From: Cristatella mucedo
Lineage: Eukaryota > Bryozoa > Phylactolaemata > Cristatellidae
DNA length: 64,000 bases
Direction of reading: 5' to 3'
Assembly (NCBI GenBank): GCA_009760855.2
Contig: WPIO01000025.1
Location: 5,428,001-5,492,000, forward strand
Position numbers and translations under genes: made by a program. Positions 11,563-23,509 of this stretch are shown piece by piece. Position 1 is the stretch's first letter. Every line of letters begins with the position of its first letter. The notes beneath the pieces are model-generated. The model was not told where the DNA came from and did not search any database. It saw only the letters and a list, made by a program, of their open reading frames with translations.

Positions 11563-12029
11563 ATGAAATCCCTAACCGCTGAGGTCGTTTCTGGGTCTGT
11601 ATCACGTGGCCATCGTGTAGCCTGTTTGGCAGCATGACTCCTTTGCAATTTGCTTGCTCTCAAAGCATAGCAAGGCATTTTTTCTTTGAGGTTTTTCTGG
11701 CGGGGTAATCTTCATCGTGGAGCTTGGCCTTACTCATGGGGAATTGGTTGAGAGTCTGAACCTACAACTGCAATGACCTAACCTTGAACTTGGTCAAATT
11801 AGCTAATCATTACAGACAATAGGCCCAGCTCGTTTGGGCTGTTAGGTTTAAGTGGTGCTGTAGTTTGCAGTCCCTCTCCCAACGACCTCGATAAAGAGAA
11901 AGTTGCCTATGTCGAGGCCAGGCTGTCGATCGCTTTTTCAAGTTAATCTAGGTCTATGCTCCCACGACTAGCTGCTCTGCTCGAAGATGCAGTAAGGAGA
12001 CATACTTTATTCAGGATTTCCGGCCGGTG

Positions 12030-12560
12030 TTCTTGACTCTAGATAACAAGTGCAAAACTAGGAAGCTTGCCAGGTCTGGCATCAACCGTATTGCAGCCAC
12101 ATTACACAACTTCCGTTTGAGCTTCACTTGAACCTTATCACGGATCAAATCGACTGCAAGCTATGCTCTGTGGCCTAAAGATTGCTTCACTTGCTTGCAT
12201 CAGCCTCCCTATCTGACCCCCTTCCTCCTCCAGTCACGTGCTCTCTATCAACCAGCTCCTCAGTTTATGATAATATAATATAATTAATTTGTATAGCGCC
12301 CAAAGAAAACTTAAATCTTTATTCAGGCGCTTCCCATATGCCACGATGCTCAAGCCCACGACCTCGGCCAGATCTTGGTCGGGGAGAGCACCTTAACACT
12401 GGGCCAAATCAGCTTGCGTTCGTCCCACAGTTCCTCACCGTATATTGAAATCTTTTAGTGATCGGGCCATTGTTTGTATGCACCAAAAGTCTGGAGTTTG
12501 CTTCTTCGATCTTTCATCACCTGAATTGACTAGGGTATCCTTTTAAGTTTCAGCTAAATA
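12030..12560 (+). mobile_element. LINE-B related fragment, interrupted by a SINE-2
   Basis: Degenerate C-terminal LINE sequence (CCTATCTGACCCCCTTCCTC and CCAAAAGTCTGGAGTTTGC) is split by the SINE-2 at 12268-12415. Confidence 0.5.
12268..12415 (-). mobile_element. SINE-2 copy (tRNA-derived, LINE-B-like tail)
   Basis: On the minus strand it has a tRNA-like head (TTGGCCCAGTGTTAAGGTGC), a degenerate box B with GGTCGTGGGCTTGAGC, and a 3' part GAAGCGCCTGAATAAAGATT...GGGCGCTATACAAATTAATT. It is inserted in older LINE sequence. Confidence 0.7.
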
Positions 12561-13689
12561 CAAAACTGCTCCACTCAGCGGTCTCTAAGCCCTGGTGGAC
12601 TTGTCTTTTCTTTCTGTGATCTTTGCAAGCCTAACTGTGCATAAGTATCTATGATCAAGTTCATGTCACCAAGTAGTGGTCCTACTAACCAGCAGCTTTT
12701 GCATGCTGGCCTAAGCATGAGACCTTACTTGTCAATTACCTTTGGTAATCGCTTCTTGCAGCGAGTTGCAAAGCACCAGGATAGAAATTTGGTTTTCTCA
12801 GGGCGAAATGCAAAAGACTTGTTACTATTGTTATAAGTAGTTCTATTCGACCAATCGAAGCCTATAGAATAGTGTCCTATGGGAGGCCGAAAATGTTGCC
12901 TCACTACCTGACCTTGACCTTGATGGTGGTATTTACTTAAAAATCTTCTTGAATGGCTTCTTACGTTGTTATCGCATCCCTCAGCGCCATACAAACGTAG
13001 CCAAAATTGATACAGAAAATATCTTTAGGTAATGGTTTGTCCGGCACCGCGACTATTTGTTCTTTCGATGCTTGCGTGCACGGGAACATAAGTGGATACA
13101 AATGGAATTTAAATTAGCAAATGCGACCTGCTCTGCTCGGTACCTTGTCGACTGTTAGTTAGTCAACTAGCACACATCGTTAGCTCAGTAAGTCGGTTGC
13201 AGTCAAACTAAGTTATTTCTGGGATCCCTTTCGCTTGACGATGTAATCATACTTACTGTAAGTAGCTCCTTAATTTATTTTGTCATAAGGTGAAAGGATC
13301 GCATACCATACATACATACCATGTTAGGTATTTAGTGGTGTTTGAATGGGTCGGACGATAAAATTTACCGAAAACTAGGAATAGATTTCCAGGTTGTCAA
13401 GTGTCCTGATGAACTAAACCAGCGTCACCAATTCTGCTCGCCCTCCTCCGCCTTCCTCGCTTGGCTTTGTGTTCAGTCGATTTGTTGCTCCTTGGTGTTG
13501 AGGCTCCCGCCAGTGTAAATATTACACAGCAACAACATGGCTCCTAATACCTTTCGAATCGATGTGGTCCGTCTCTGCAGTTCATCAATCGCCCAACTCG
13601 AACGAGGCTACAAGGGTTATGTGCTCATGCTCCTACAATAGCCCAGTAACGTAATACAAAACGCATTCAGAGTAAAAGTAAATGGAGTG

Positions 13690-14300
13690 AATGTAATGTA
13701 TCTCCGTCAGTAACTCCACAAAGTCATAAAGACCATGTGGGTGTTACGCAGGAGAGTTTTGTATAGCGCACTCACAGCCTAAGCGGCTTTCGGTACGCAT
13801 TCGGTAGCCAACAGACTTCGTCTCACGCAACAAAGAGAAAGTGGGAAGCATAGCAGAGTTAGGAGAGCAGTTGAGGTAGTGAGTAGCATAGAAGTAGCAG
13901 TTCAGGACCGCTGAAAAAGATGTGCCATAGTCGGCAGTTGGAGAGTAGATGTCGTTGCGTAAGAATTGTGGAAGCGAGTTCCACAGTCTAGGACCTGCAG
14001 AGCTAAAGCTTCTGTCGCCAACTGTCTTTAAGCGGAGGAATGGGACAGCTAATTTATTGTCTACACAGGACCTGAGAGCGCGAACCGGCTGAAACTGATG
14101 CAGCAGTTCAGCTAGGTACGAAGGAGCCAAGCCGTGGCGGGCCTTGTGAATGGCTTCAGGCGCCACGATTATACCGCAGTCGTGGGCCAAGCACTGAATC
14201 ATCGTGGGACGCGAGTCGTTGCAGAAACCGTGCTTGAAATTGGTGGGTCGCCGGCAGTAGTTTTGTAACACGGATCTTGAAGGCCGACTCAATTCCCCGA
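13690..14300 (-). mobile_element. LINE-A fragment with open 182-codon C-terminus
   Basis: The minus-strand ORF 14292-13744 reads ARHGLAPSYLAELLHQF, then FSSAGPRLWNSLPQFLRNDI and CECAIQNSPA, and ends at a stop. It is the C-terminal end of a CR1/L2-like LINE ORF2. The 3' UTR ends CGGAGATACATTACATTC. It is the least decayed LINE-A C-terminus in the window and may be the youngest. Confidence 0.85.
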
Positions 14301-14449
14301 AATTCTACCGTCCCAATTATGCCGTCCCTTGGCGACGTGACTTAATCCCGAATGGCTGTAATGGCACTAGCGCCGGAGGAGCAACAGTTGGATTCGTCAC
14401 AACTGTATTACAAAATCGTGTGCGCTAAAAACCAACTGCAGAACTAAAG

Positions 14450-14540
14450 AGGATTGCCTGCTGCTGGATTTGAACCAACAACCCGGGTTTCGAAGAGCGA
14501 GCCCCTCACCCCTGGGCTAAGACATGAGGATGGAAAACCA
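14450..14540 (-). mobile_element. SINE-1-like fragment
   Basis: The complement gives a tRNA-like head (TTAGCCCAGGGGTGAGGGGC) and box B GGTTCAAATCCAGC. The body is missing or diverged. Confidence 0.5.
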
Positions 14541-14792
14541 GCACACGATGCGAGAGGCTGTATGACGGGGACAATTGTCTATTTCGGCACCTCTCCGAAC
14601 GACCAACATTGCTGGAGTGTCAAGTGAGATATTCGTCGAACGACGCGGGTGCAAATGACATTACTCGGACGGGCAGCAGGCGTGTATCTGTTGGTGGCCG
14701 GCCGCATTATCCAGCATCGCCAACACCATATCGTTCAAGATGCGCCTACTTCGCCACAGGGGCAAAACTAATACTAACAATAATAATAAGAA

Positions 14793-14975
14793 TAAAAAAA
14801 ATCCTAGCTGATTAAACAGCCTATTTTTGTATAGCGACAGAAGAGCCTTTGCGGCTATCGCCACCGCTTGCAGTGGCGATAGAGAATCGCCCACCACAGG
14901 TATCGAACCCACGACCTCGGGACCGAGGTCGTGAAAGCAACCGCCTTACCTAGTGTGCCATCACGGCTCACCACA
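14793..14975 (-). mobile_element. SINE-1 copy, well preserved
   Basis: The minus strand carries GGCACACTAGGTAAGGCGG, the inverted arms ACGACCTCGG/CCGAGGTCGT, box B GGTTCGATACC, the CGCCACTGCAAGCGGTGGCG hairpin, TATACAAAAATAGGCTG and an A-rich 3' end. Confidence 0.88.
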
Positions 14976-14977
14976 GT

Positions 14978-15535
14978 TGTGTAGCACCCTCAGAGAACTA
15001 AATCTCTCTCTCTCTTTCTTGGCACTTTACAGATGCTGCGTATGTAGAAAGCATTACCAAATGTTTGGTGGTAACATCCGCAAGTAGCAGGCATAGCGTA
15101 AGTAGGTACCTGCACACGAAGGGTGAATCGCAAAGACCCACAGAATGCTGTAATGAACAGGTGCGTTTTAAGGTTCTTTTAAATGTCGTCGGTCATTTCA
15201 GGGGACTTTATGACGTGCGCCGGTAGTGAGTTCCAGGCTTTGGGAGCATAGGAACTAAAGGCACGGTCTCCAACGGTTTTGAGGCTCGAACGAGATATGG
15301 CTAAACGATTCGAGTCAGAACAGCGGTTATACGATTCTTCACCTGGTGTGGGAGTAGTTCTGATAGGTAGGCTGGAGCCAGAGAATGAAAGGACTTAAAA
15401 GTAAGTGACCTTGAAGTCGATGCGCTGCTTGATTGAGAGCCAGTGCAGGTCTGCGCGAAGTGGTATGATGTTGTCATGATTGCTTGTTGAGAAGTGGTGC
15501 ATAGCGAGTATTCTATATAAGTATTAAATACTGGG
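14978..15535 (-). mobile_element. LINE-B fragment
   Basis: It begins with the complement of the LINE-B tail (GTAGCACCCTCAGAGAACTA). It continues through the 3' UTR into the complement of the ...AFSSYAPKAWNSL coding block. Confidence 0.72.
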
Positions 15536-16359
15536 CTCTTCTTAGGTTAGTCTCGACGAAATGTAGTAAACGATGCGTGGATGCTCCGACCTCCGACTTG
15601 GAGCTAGCGACGAGCATCGAATTGACTTCGACTCGACGCCGACTGGCAGTCGTGGGCAGACAACTACAAGTGAGAGCGAGAGAGACGCATCGCTGCCGGA
15701 ATGCCTGCCGACGAGTACTATGGCTTCAAACGGCCGTAGAGCAGACTCGCGAGGAGACGACGCTTGTATTCGCGACGTCTGTGCTCCGTCCATATGCATT
15801 TTTTCCTTTGCGTTTTCCTAGGGCTGTTATCGTGCAAGCTAAAACTAATAAGTTGACATGCTTCATTCTTGGCTTAAGTTAAATGCCCAGAAAAAGATTT
15901 GGCTTTGTCGAGGGGCGCAGTGTAAATGAAGGCGGCGGCAGCATCGCGACCGATCGGAGGCCGCCCAGCGTGGTTAGCTCTGGGGCGGCATGCACAAACG
16001 GTGCGGCCGTGAGCCCCTCTGCGCATGCCGCCTCAAGCTCCTCGAGCTCCCTCATCTACTTGGCGCAGGCGCCCTGCTGCCGCTGGCCTGGCCCGGCCTG
16101 GCCCGGCCTGTGGGGGGGGGGATTCGGCCAGACCATCCGGTCTCGCGGCGACGACTCACGATCGCATCGCCGCGACGACAGCAGGTGCCTAGTTCTTGGC
16201 CTGCTCACTCTGGCGTCGCGAGCTAATAAAATTGCCAGCGCCTACGGAGGAATTCGTGCCAGGCCGGTTCGTGCAAGCGAAATCGACAACGGTTCGGCGA
16301 GCGTGGGCGTGTCTCGTTCCGCCCCCCTCCGCAGCGAGGTCTCGCTAGGCCGGCGCTAA

Positions 16360-16440
16360 AATAATAATAACGATAATAATGCACTTGATAAAGCGCCCTC
16401 GGAGAACTCGATCTCTTTCTAGGCGCTCGAACGCTCGGCG
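16360..16440 (-). mobile_element. LINE-B 3'-end stub
   Basis: An ATA/AAT repeat is followed by GCACTTGATAAAGCGCCC and CTCTTTCTAGGCGCTC, which is only the last ~70 bases of LINE-B on the minus strand. This is a typical strongly 5'-truncated insertion. Confidence 0.75.
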
Positions 16441-16535
16441 CAGGTCGAGGCGCGCTCGAGAGAGCTTCGCTGAGACCGCTGGACGAAGCTTGCGAAGCTA
16501 TTAATTAATCTTAGCCAGGAAAGTGCCCGAGGAGT

Positions 16536-16595
16536 AGCGGCGCTAGAAATTTGTCTCGAACGACCAGCGGCGCTAGAAATTTGTCTCGAACGACC
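16536..16595. repeat. 30-bp tandem duplication
   Basis: Two adjacent identical units of 30 bases beginning AGCGGCGCTAGAAATTTG lie in the GC-rich block. Confidence 0.85.
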
Positions 16596-17165
16596 AGCTG
16601 CGCGCGCCTTCGGAGCGCCGCTGGCGACCTGCTCGGGCGGGGTGTCTGGTGTGTGGGTGCGACCTCCTCAAGGGGTAAATGGAGCGGGTGCAGCGCTCTG
16701 GCGGCGGCTGGGCGACGCGTCCTCGCCTGCCACTCACTTGCTCGAGCGGCGGCTCGTAATGCGATCTTAACCTGCCTGCAATCCTAAACCAGTTCCGGCA
16801 CGGTCTAGCGCGCTCCCTCGGTCGCCGCTCAGCGGCGTAGCGGGCCGACGTTGCGATTGCTCAGCAGCGGCGAGTGGCGTGTCGACTACCTCGTGGAGAG
16901 CTATGGTGGCGCCGTGTGAGCTTGTCGCAGAATTAGTTTGGCTGCTGTGTCTGGCCCCCGCCAGTTCATCTAGAAGAGCAGGTAGCGGCTGCGCTGCAGT
17001 TGCTGCAACGTGGTCGGCGCTCGCGTCCGCGGCATTGCTGCTTTCGCAGGGCGTAGCGACGCTGGCGGCTCGGTTTGCGAACGCGCGGCCCAACGAGTAG
17101 GCCGTCGTGGCCGGCACGCCCGTACCGGGGGAGTGCCGGAGGCGCGGGCAGTTGGGGCATCCGCT

Positions 17166-17166
<1 letters not shown>

Positions 17167-17200
<34 letters not shown>

Positions 17201-17201
17201 A

Positions 17202-17271
<70 letters not shown>

Positions 17272-17278
17272 GGTGAGT

Positions 17279-17361
<83 letters not shown>

Positions 17362-17379
17362 AGAGAGAGAGAGAGAGAG
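17167..17379. repeat. (GA)n tract, interrupted
   Basis: About 210 bases of GA with GGG and AAAAAG interruptions. Arg/Glu and Ser/Leu reading frames through it are artefacts. Confidence 0.97.
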
Positions 17380-18214
17380 CGGTTCTTCATCCCGTTCGCT
17401 GCCGTCACTCTGCCTCTCGTCGAGCGGACCGCCGACGAGCTTTCGCGTGCGGAGCTCCTAGTGCAGCTCGCGTCGTACCGATGGCCGCCGATGAGGCTCG
17501 GCCTACGAAGCTTCGAGCGCTGAAAGTTACGTGACCGAAGGCGCTGAATTCGGCAATGCGCGGGAATCTCCAGCAGTGCGATCGCTGCAGCACTCGCCGG
17601 GATCTCGACCGGAAGCTATCTCAGCGTTATACGGTCCGCCGAGATCGGTACCGCTGTTGGGGGGGGGGGGGAGAAGCCGCTCGCGCAGCGTTGACGACGA
17701 CGCACCGGTGACGTCGCTCTTCCTGCACGCGGACGTCGCGGGGCTGTTGTCGCGCTCGCACCGGTATTGCATGCAAAGCTCCGTGCGCTCGGGCGCCGCG
17801 TAGCGCTACCAGCGGCGTCTTTCGCCCGTCGCGCAGCGGCTGCTGCTAGCAACTGTCTTGAGTGCTGCTGATAGGAGAAGATAGCGGGATAAACGTGGCT
17901 CAGCTGCGCCGCCGCGGACGCCGGCCAACAGTGCTGCACTCGGCCTGTCCAAACCGCCCATCTGTCTGGACACGATCGGCGCACTGAGATGTGAGCTTAA
18001 AGCGTCGCCGCCTCAAACTGGCTCTCCCGCTAACCCGTTTGTCGGCGTTTTCCGTAGCGGTGCGACAGCTCAGCGGCGAGGACGCTAGCGCGAGCAGCAC
18101 GTGCTCTCGGCGCTGGCCAACGTTGGCCGATTAGCATTGGCCGCCACCGCCGCTGCGATCGAGGGTTTGCTTGCCGCGGGTCTTAGCCCAGCAGGCGTGG
18201 CACTGGCTCTTCGC

Positions 18215-18345
18215 GAGCAGGTTCGTGAAGAGCGAGTCGTGCACCATAAATGCGATCCTTCATTGACCGCTGCAAGAGGCGGCGGTAGCCGTTAGGGCTC
18301 GTCTGCCGCGCTATACAAAATGAAATCAGGCCGTTAAACCAGCCT
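18215..18345 (+). mobile_element. SINE-1 3' half, GC-rich variant
   Basis: ACCGCTGCAAGAGGCGGCGG, then TAGCCGTTAGGGCTCGTCTG and CGCTATACAAAATG match the SINE-1 body. The tRNA-like head is reduced to GTTCGTGAAGAGCGAG. Confidence 0.6.
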
Positions 18346-18628
18346 TAACCTTTACTTTTACTCACGCGACCACCCCACCGAGCCGAAGCTGCTGCACAGA
18401 CGTTGCGTGTAGCTTGAAGGCGACGTGGGGAGGACGTGTCGCCTTGAAAGGGAGGAGGTACGCTTCTCCGCCACTCGTTCGGACTGCTGCACAAATCGTG
18501 CAAAGGATAGAGCAGCGGCTGAAGGTGTCCGCCCCCGGCTGAGTCAGTCACGGACGTTTCGAGAGCCACCCGTTCGATTGATGACGCATGAGGTCATGGG
18601 CTCGAGCCTTATAATAGTATAATATATA

Positions 18629-18960
18629 CAGCCTTCCCTCATCTATCGCGGTCAATCAACTCCAGAATCTACCACGATAAGTGAATTTCTGTGAAGTATA
18701 ATTCTTGATTTATGAATCGAATATTTTCGTAATTAGAGAATGGAAAACTTGTTCACGACCCTCTAAATACGGTTTTAACACTTTTAGAGCCCTCTGGACA
18801 TGAAATAACACCTACTTAGTCACCGTTACACCTGCTTTACCCAATATATGAGACGAAGTAAGAGAAAACAAGACATTAAACGTCAAAAATACCATATTAT
18901 TGTATGTTTAATTCCACACACAGCAATTACACACAACCACTAACCTATGAAAATAGTGCA
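18629..18960 (+). mobile_element. Tigger/pogo-like DNA transposon terminus
   Basis: It starts CAGCCTTCCCTCATCTATCG directly after a TA, followed by CGGTCAATCAACTCCAGAA and a degenerate inverted CACGATAAGTGAA. This resembles the ends of Tigger/pogo elements with the CCCTC-ATTTATCGCG pattern. The opposite terminal repeat was not seen, so the right boundary is approximate. Confidence 0.55.
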
Positions 18961-19004
18961 ACTTGTTGAATATAGTGAGTGCAACGTGCGTGAGGCTGAG
19001 CCAC

Positions 19005-19061
19005 TATATAAGGCCCGGGTCTGACCGCAGTCGCTCTCTTTGAGTAACTTTCTGCCAGCCG
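19005..19061 (+). promoter_or_regulatory. Candidate promoter: TATA box with downstream splice donor
   Basis: TATATAAGG at 19005-19013 lies in a GC- and CpG-rich block. About 45 bases downstream is GCCG|GTGAGTC, a near-consensus splice donor. This layout would suit a non-coding first exon leading toward gene B, whose first candidate coding exon is at 24388. The link is inference; no transcription evidence is visible. Confidence 0.3.
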
Positions 19062-20089
19062 GTGAGTCAGACGGGGTCGCTCGCGGTCATAACAAGAACG
19101 TGGGGCTTACTGACTACAACTGCGGTCGGTCGGTCGAGAAATTTTTCTAGCACCCTATGAGGACTTGATCTATATCCGCAGGTGCTTCGCACGTGGTTTC
19201 CGATGCTATTACCGTCTCTGCTAAGCATCGTTGGATATTGCCCAAGCATCGGCCTAGTTTGAGTTTCTCCGCGTCTTCAACTTGTGCGAGGCGGCCAGTC
19301 AACACGACTTCGGCAAGCTGCCGCGGCCGTTGGAAGTCGTACGCTCCTAGTCGGCGGCTCGTATGGCGACGCTAAAAAGGCCTTCGTTTAGCAGCTGGCT
19401 ACTGCATGGGACCACCCAGCTGGACCCGTCGCAGTCGTCTGAGCAGCTAAGCGAAGCGCTTCTTGAACGCTGAGGAGAGTCGACGTACCGTCGAGACCGG
19501 ACGGGGCGACCGTCGTCGACCGCCTTTGGCCGGTCGACGGGCGGAGGGGCGGAGTAAAGGGAGGTTGCGAGTGGAAGGGAGGGGGAGAGGGACGACTGCC
19601 CTGCAGAGTTGACTGAGAGGTTAACCAGCCTTCAGCGTGGCTGCAGCGCACCGGGGCGCACGCCTCAGCGTCGTAACTGGGTTCGGCTCGACTGTGGTTA
19701 ATCTTAACCGTTAGACAACTTGGTGGTTTTCGGACTCGGCCGATACGCTCTTCTAATACAATGAGCGAAACAGCGATGTCTCTTTTAGCAGCTACACCAT
19801 TCCCTTATTGCCTAATCAATTGCAAATCAAGCTTTCGCCTTGCCTGATCAGCTGTAAATCAAGCATTCGCCTGCATTGAACTGCGACAGTTACCCGTGTT
19901 TCAGTAAGTGAGCAGTAATGTCTCGCCGGTTGTACAGCATTATCCGACCTCGTTCCGCTCCTTCCGCAGTCTGAGTCTACTTCATCCGGTTGAGCTCGGG
20001 CAACTCCAGCCAACGGGCGACATATATTTAGTAATTTAGAATCTCTATAACGATTTTAGGGAAAACCATAGTCGAGATACTCGAATGAA

Positions 20090-20260
20090 AACATGTTAGC
20101 TGATTCAAATGCCTCATTTATACATCGGTAGAAGAGCTTTAACGGGCTATCCCGGGGCAGCGAAGCATTGCCCTTGTGCAGTTCACGACCCATGACCTGG
20201 GTTGTGAAGAGCGAGCACCTTTTTTAGCCACCTGGGCTACGGCCCAGAGGCTGCTCTGTG
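20090..20260 (-). mobile_element. SINE-1 copy, degenerate
   Basis: TTAGCTGATTCAAATGCCTC, AGAAGAGCTTTAACGGGCTA and a CACGACCC...GAGCGAGCACC segment correspond to SINE-1 body, box B and head on the minus strand. Confidence 0.6.
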
Positions 20261-21455
20261 CTGACCACACATGCGTGTCAGGTTTCTACCTAGCGACTGT
20301 GGCGCCCCCAGAGGGTTTACTAAACCGCAAGAACGCCCTCGGCTGCTCCGTAGTCGTGGCATGATGCCTAATGACAGTTAGGCACAGCTAGCTGTCTATC
20401 CCGATCGATCTGCTAAATGGCTGACTCGAAACGCCGCCGAGCCCTGGCCGGCAACGGTTTTCGGCTCGCCGCCGAGTATTCCAGCGCACCCAGTTTCTAC
20501 TGGCTCTACCGGCTTTTTCCGATAGCTTTCGGCTTGGAATTTCCCAAGCTCAGTTTATCCTCGGCTCACTAGCTTGCACGATACAGTGTCCGAGGAGGCT
20601 AGTAAGCGACTCACCGCATGTCATCAAGCGGATCGAGCTAAAGAGGCTTTTCCCTGGTGAGTCTTCGAGAAGGCAGCTAATCGTGGCAGCTGTAGCTGAG
20701 CCAGAAAGCTGCGGGCAAACCGGCTCATTAAGGCTCTCACGGGGCTGCTTTGGTTTTTTGCCACTTCCGACTCGCATGGTTGTTTTGCAACTGTTTTTTT
20801 GTAACGACCAGCCAGCCAGTGCTGGCCTTGGATGCATTGCCCGCGGTTTATCTAGCTAGGCAGTTGCGGTTAGTGCCATTGTGTCACTGTGTCGTAGTGA
20901 TTGCCATCGGTCTGCACAGAGCCTGATGGTTTGGGCGTGGCTGACCAGCAGGCTGGCCGACTATGCTTCTCGCCGGCTTGGGAAGCCGGTTGTCAGGCCT
21001 GCCGTCTCGAAAGGCACCGCGCGGCAATGGACGGTCAAGCTGCTGGGCCGGCTTGAGCACTCGAACCTGCCTCGAGTTCAATCGCTGTCTGCGGTTGCTG
21101 CATCGAGGGCAATGTCCATCTCCCGTATACCGTGGAGGGGGGGGGAGAGTGGTGGCACAGCAAAGCGTCGGCAGGAATATTGCTGCTTGTGCACCAATTT
21201 CGATCCGAGGTCAAATTGCCGGTCTCATATTACAAAGAGGGCAGAGGCTTCGGGCTATTTGTTTTGCTTGGGACAGTATGTCCCAAGGTTTTTTCTCTGC
21301 GGCACCACCCTCTGCTCGGAGTGCAGCTGGCCCTCTATCTGCTAATAAACGATCACACCCCTCCGACTCACTTGCGTGTAGAGCACTGCATGGTGAGGTC
21401 GATGTGTATCTCTTCTTTCGCGCATCCCGATTGCCATTCGAGAAATTGGTCCATC
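20261..21455. other. GC-rich stretch without recognised gene
   Basis: Overlapping frames of 60-200 codons exist on both strands. No domain, signal peptide or consistent splice structure is seen. Confidence 0.35.
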
Positions 21456-21459
21456 GGTG

Positions 21460-21985
21460 GCTCTCTTTCCTAAAAGTGAGTGACAAAACCTTGAAGTCGA
21501 TGCGTTGCTTGACTGGGAGCCAGTGCTGCAGGTCGACGAGAAGTGGTGTGATGTGGCAACTGTGACACTCACGACAGACAAGCCTAGCTGCAGAGTTTTG
21601 CACCAGCTGTAAGCGCCTGAGTGCACAGGCCGGTAGGCCAGCAAGCAGTTAGTTATAAAAGCCAAGACGGGATGTCACAAATGCATAGACCAACTTAGAT
21701 GAAGTATCCCTGTCTAAGCAAGCCCGAATTTAAGAAATGCTATGTAGCTGAAAGTAGGCAGAGTTGACTGTGGAGCGGACATGGGCGTCTAATGAAAGGT
21801 CGCTTTGCTTTAGAACGTGACACCTAGATTTCGTGCAGATTCAACAGGAGATATGCTGGCAGAACCGATTTTGAGCATTAGCTTTTCCAATTTCTGAATC
21901 ACACCTGTTTGCCCAAAACTAGTAAGTTGGTTTTTATCATCATTCAAGTTAAGAAAATTTGCCTCATGTACAGCTTAAGAAGGTT
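21460..21985 (-). mobile_element. LINE-B fragment
   Basis: The minus strand gives VQNSAARLVCRECHSCHITP-like sequence, upstream ACTQALTAGVKLCS-type spacer, and ESARNLGVTF-like reverse-transcriptase C-terminal sequence with frameshifts. The 3' tail is missing. Confidence 0.75.
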
Positions 21986-22056
21986 TGCATGAGTTCTAGC
22001 ATGAGGCCAGCATACCTGTTGGTATATGGGCTGCTGGCTAGCAAGCTCCTGTCACT

Positions 22057-22262
<206 letters not shown>

Positions 22263-23083
22263 CCGCCAAAGCGACATAAGCTTGCTGGAGTCTCTCAAGT
22301 GCTTGCTGCCCGCATTTTCGGCAGCGCGGTTTCCTTCTCAGCAGAAAGATGGTGTCAGCTTTGCTGTCCCAAAGCTTGCCGGCTGTCATTTTGCACGGGA
22401 TTTCATTACTTGTTCATCGTTGGCCTTCTGGATTCAGAGTATTACGAAACTAGTGACAGCAGGCGACTTCAAGACCTACTCACTTGCTATGATGTAATCT
22501 TCCCTGCTGACGTGACAAGCACAGCTACAGCGGCTGCACCACAAACAAGGTCAAGAAGGCATGCTAAAGGAGGGGAGCATCAGTCAGATGAGCCCGGCGG
22601 CCTGTTCCGGGTGCAGTTTCAGGCCTTGGGACGGTATGCATTGCCTGCGCCTGGCGTCGGCCGAGCACTGGCCGCACTGCTGCCGTCTGACTCAGCTAGT
22701 TGGGTGCACTCTTAAGGGAGTCTTATCACCCACTGACTTAGGCTCCTGTTAGTTTGGTCCACTGCTTAACTTCACTGACCTAATCGGAATTTACTAGGTT
22801 CATTCACACCGATGTTGGACCGTACTCGTGGTATGCACCACTTGTCGTACTCGTGCTATATACCAGGCTATGAAACACTGCTCTGCCTAAGGCAATCAAA
22901 CCAGTGACCCTATGCAGAGTGTTGAGCAGTGGCCATTTCACTGGTTTCCTTATCGCTCCAGCAAGCAAACAACGAGGGATAGGCTACAAAATAAGATAGT
23001 CCCAGAAGTGTGCTTTCTTTGCGGTCGGTCTGGTTTGTCCACACAGGCCAGTCTACCGGGACCTGACGACAGAGCTAGAAGGA

Positions 23084-23334
<251 letters not shown>

Positions 23335-23509
23335 ATTCCTGGCAGTCTGCAGCGATGACATTCGCACTACTTGGCCAACCGATTTTTTAAGTTTATCTAT
23401 GACGAGACCAGCCTAATAGTTATCGGCAAACCTTGAATCAGCTTCGAGTTGGAAGTCCCCACCTTCATAATTGGTTCACCTAGCATCACTCACGAAAACC
23501 TTGCTAGTA

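Larger units (their letters stand above)
15550..21200. other. GC- and CpG-rich block between the two genes
   Basis: Base composition changes sharply here, with dense CG dinucleotides, G runs (16115, 17659, 21139) and many long but unrelated reading frames on both strands. None of those frames shows a domain I recognise. The block contains a GA tract, two SINE-1 pieces, a LINE-B tail and a Tigger-like end. It may be a CpG island for gene B. Confidence 0.5.

Noticed and set aside
15883..16359. 158-codon ORF in the GC-rich block
   Set aside because: Low-complexity Ser/Ala/Arg/Gly composition, as expected by chance in GC-rich DNA; no domain or splice support.
16767..17534. Long Arg-Glu / Ser-Leu ORFs
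   Set aside because: Produced by the (GA)n tract in all frames; the same applies at 23, 29.5, 42 and 47.7 kb.
20881..21565. Overlapping ORFs of 113-200 codons
   Set aside because: Several frames are open at once, none resembles a protein family, and the right part overlaps LINE-B DNA.
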